From: Deltaproteobacteria bacterium
Lineage (GTDB): Bacteria; Myxococcota; Polyangia; Polyangiales; B10-G4
DNA length: 7,690 nucleotides
Assembly: GCA_019312705.1 (NCBI GenBank)
Contig: JAFDCW010000182.1
Location: 1-7,690 of the forward strand
Direction of reading: 5' to 3'
Every line of letters begins with the position of its first letter. Position 1 is the stretch's first letter. The notes below the pieces were generated by a model, which was not told the DNA's origin, ran no database searches, and saw only the letters and a list, made by a program, of their open reading frames with translations. The position numbers were made by a program, and so were the translations under genes. This document shows, piece by piece, positions 6,193 through 7,690 of this stretch.

Positions 6193-7690
6193 TCAGTCGG
6201 TGGGGGTGTCGGTCCAGACGCCGCCGCGCTGAGCCGCCAGGGTCTCCATGGGGAGGGAGCCGCCGTTGCGAACGCTGTGACAATCGGTGCAGGGCGTGCC
6301 GGCCACCACCGAAGTTGCGCCGCCGTGGACCTGGTCGACGACCGCGCCGGTGACCGGGTCGTTGTAGACCTTGCCAGCCGTGGCGTTCGAGCCGTCCAGG
6401 AACTCCCAGGTGGTGATGCCAGGCTGGAAGAGGTCGACGCGAACCGGGGGATACATCCCGTGGTCGTCGAAGTTGGGGATCGCGAACGCGCCGCTGCCAG
6501 AGACGGCCACGGCTTCGATGTCGCCACCGGTCCCGAGGGACATGGTCATCGGGAACGAGATGTAGTGGTCACGCGTCGTGTACTCCCAGAGGTGAACCTC
6601 GAAGCCGACCTCGTAGGTCTGTCCGATGGCCATCTCGATGTCGTCAGCCGGGTGTCCGGTGTCGAGGGCGCGCTGGAGCTGGACCCGCCAGACGCCGAGG
6701 CTGCTGTCGGGGGTGTCCGGGGTGAACGTCGTGCCGTAGGCGGTGATGTCCGCCCGGCTTCTGGAACCGGGGCGCAGGATCCGGCGGGGCACGGTGTCGC
6801 CCTCGACGGGCGTGTAGCCGGTCACGGCCGCCCAGGGGATGGCCGTGGCGTTGGGCGCCATGGCTCCGAACATCTCGGCCTCGGGAACGGTCATGTAGTA
6901 GAAGGGCGTGACCCAGAAGTCGTCCCAGTTGAAGGAGTGCTGGCCCCAGGTCGTCGCCGGGTCGAGCATGTAGTCGGGGTGGCCATCGGTGATGCCCTGG
7001 TTGAAGAAGACGGCGTCGCCGTCGTCGCCGCGGCGTCCCCCGTCGTCGCCGGCGGAGGTGGACCCGGCCCAGGTGAGGGTCTCGATGTGCTGGTCGTCCG
7101 AGCGAGCGATCGGGTTGCTGCGCGCGCCGCGCCAATGCCAGAGGTCGAGGGCCATGTCACGCTCGGCGGGGGTCCCCGTCATGTGCGCGGGGTCGACCCA
7201 CTTGCCGTCGTGGCCGTTGGCGGCCGTCCACTCGGGCATGTGCCGGGAGTCGTTGTGGCAGGTCACGAAGCAGCCGCCGCTGTCGAAGTTGTCGACGTGC
7301 ACGGTCGCGCTCGGGTCGTTGACCATGATCGAGGTGCGCTGCTCGTAGATGGTGCTGAGAATGCCCTGGTCGCCCTGGTCCTCGTCGCCATCGATGCTGC
7401 CCTGGGCGTCCCGTCGGTCGCCGCCGTCTTTCTGCCAGGCGCCGCCGGTGTAACGGAGGTATTGGTGACGCTTGCCCTCGTTGCCGCGGTAGGTGACGCG
7501 CCAGAAGAAGGTGTCGGTGTTGTACGCTGCCTGGACGTCGTACGGCAGAATCATGCCGTGGTCGCCATTGTGGCCTTCGAGGGTCGGGATTGCGGGGATC
7601 GCGTCGCTACCGTCCATGCCGTCGGCGCCGACCGAGCCGTCCGCGCCAGCTGGGCCATCCGCGCCAGCTGGGCCATCCGCGCCGGCCGCG
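6193..7690 (-). CDS. Ethylbenzene-dehydrogenase-type haem protein with c-type haem motifs and collagen-like N-terminal repeats (partial, 5' end outside window)
   Basis: Probable exported multi-haem electron-transfer protein. Its core matches the EB_dh family (relatives of the haem b subunit of ethylbenzene and dimethylsulfide dehydrogenases): the early FFWRVTYRG and GAWQKDGG segments, YEQRTSIMVND, then GGCFVTCHND, then DLWHWRGARSNP followed by SDDQH, a typical family signature. Haem-attachment motifs: CFVTCH (CX3CH, bases 7255-7272), a spacing often seen at this place in the family, and canonical CTDCH (6277-6291) near the C-terminus. The frame is open to the right edge, so the in-frame ATG at 7617 is not the likely start. 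Upstream of it the frame reads Gly-X-Y triplets (GADGPAGADGPAGADG, then GSVGADGMDGSD), a collagen-like stalk; a signal or lipoprotein peptide would be expected beyond 7690. The gene converges on the plus-strand operon and ends in its own terminator. The electron partner is unknown. Confidence 0.85.
   Translation of the reverse strand, partial: AAGADGPAGADGPAGADGSVGADGMDGSDAIPAIPTLEGHNGDHGMILPYDVQAAYNTDTFFWRVTYRGNEGKRHQYLRYTGGAWQKDGGDRRDAQGSIDGDEDQGDQGILSTIYEQRTSIMVNDPSATVHVDNFDSGGCFVTCHNDSRHMPEWTAANGHDGKWVDPAHMTGTPAERDMALDLWHWRGARSNPIARSDDQHIETLTWAGSTSAGDDGGRRGDDGDAVFFNQGITDGHPDYMLDPATTWGQHSFNWDDFWVTPFYYMTVPEAEMFGAMAPNATAIPWAAVTGYTPVEGDTVPRRILRPGSRSRADITAYGTTFTPDTPDSSLGVWRVQLQRALDTGHPADDIEMAIGQTYEVGFEVHLWEYTTRDHYISFPMTMSLGTGGDIEAVAVSGSGAFAIPNFDDHGMYPPVRVDLFQPGITTWEFLDGSNATAGKVYNDPVTGAVVDQVHGGATSVVAGTPCTDCHSVRNGGSLPMETLAAQRGGVWTDTPTD
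7641..7685. repeat. 18-bp tandem repeat encoding collagen-like triplets
   Basis: The unit CCGCGCCAGCTGGGCCAT is present at 7641-7658 and 7659-7676 exactly, with a partial third unit to 7685. Read on the minus strand it encodes GADGPA hexapeptides of the Gly-X-Y type. The in-frame 18-bp unit can change copy number without breaking the gene; the array probably continues beyond the window. Confidence 0.88.

Noticed and set aside
5226..6353. Plus-strand open frame of 375 codons through the intergenic region
   Set aside because: It crosses the unique centre, the right arm, copy B, the terminator hairpin and the antisense of the EB_dh-type gene. Its composition is Arg/Pro rich with no domain, and high GC content explains the lack of stops.

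Overview
The window is GC-rich bacterial DNA, probably from a Gram-negative with a large genome. Signal peptides, a hybrid sensor kinase, a soluble P450, and a collagen-like plus ethylbenzene-dehydrogenase-type cytochrome all fit a myxobacterial or related deltaproteobacterial lineage. That placement is inference; no rRNA or other marker gene is present.

Layout. Positions 1-4958 carry four tightly packed plus-strand genes: a hybrid histidine kinase with a C-terminal receiver domain (5' end probably outside the window), a class E-type cytochrome P450, a secreted protein of unknown function, and a secreted NlpC/P60-like (papain-fold) candidate hydrolase. The junctions are a 7-nt gap with a GAGGAA ribosome site, a TGATG stop/start overlap, and a possible ATAG overlap that would need a rare AUA start. 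This looks like one translationally coupled operon. Positions 6193-7690 carry a minus-strand gene for a haem protein of the ethylbenzene-dehydrogenase (EB_dh) type. It has two c-type haem motifs and collagen-like Gly-X-Y triplets, runs off the right edge, and is followed by a clear intrinsic terminator at 6111-6164.

Between these convergent units lie about 1.2 kb (4959-6192) with no credible gene but dense repeat structure. There is a large imperfect inverted repeat (about 5009-5380 against 5600-5960) around a 219-bp unique centre. Each arm contains a 150-bp element bounded by 24-bp terminal inverted repeats. The terminal repeats differ between the two elements at four positions, yet each difference is matched at the opposite end of the same element, so pairing is kept. 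A third, truncated copy at about 6000-6066 forms an almost perfect 50-bp inverted match with 5009-5058, and a 19-bp tandem repeat adjoins the left end. This repeat island, likely MITE-like or encoding a structured RNA, is the most unusual part of the window.

Together the plus-strand genes suggest a signalling module (kinase) linked to an oxidative enzyme (P450) and two exported proteins. What the kinase senses, what the P450 oxidises and where the redox partners are encoded cannot be read from this window.
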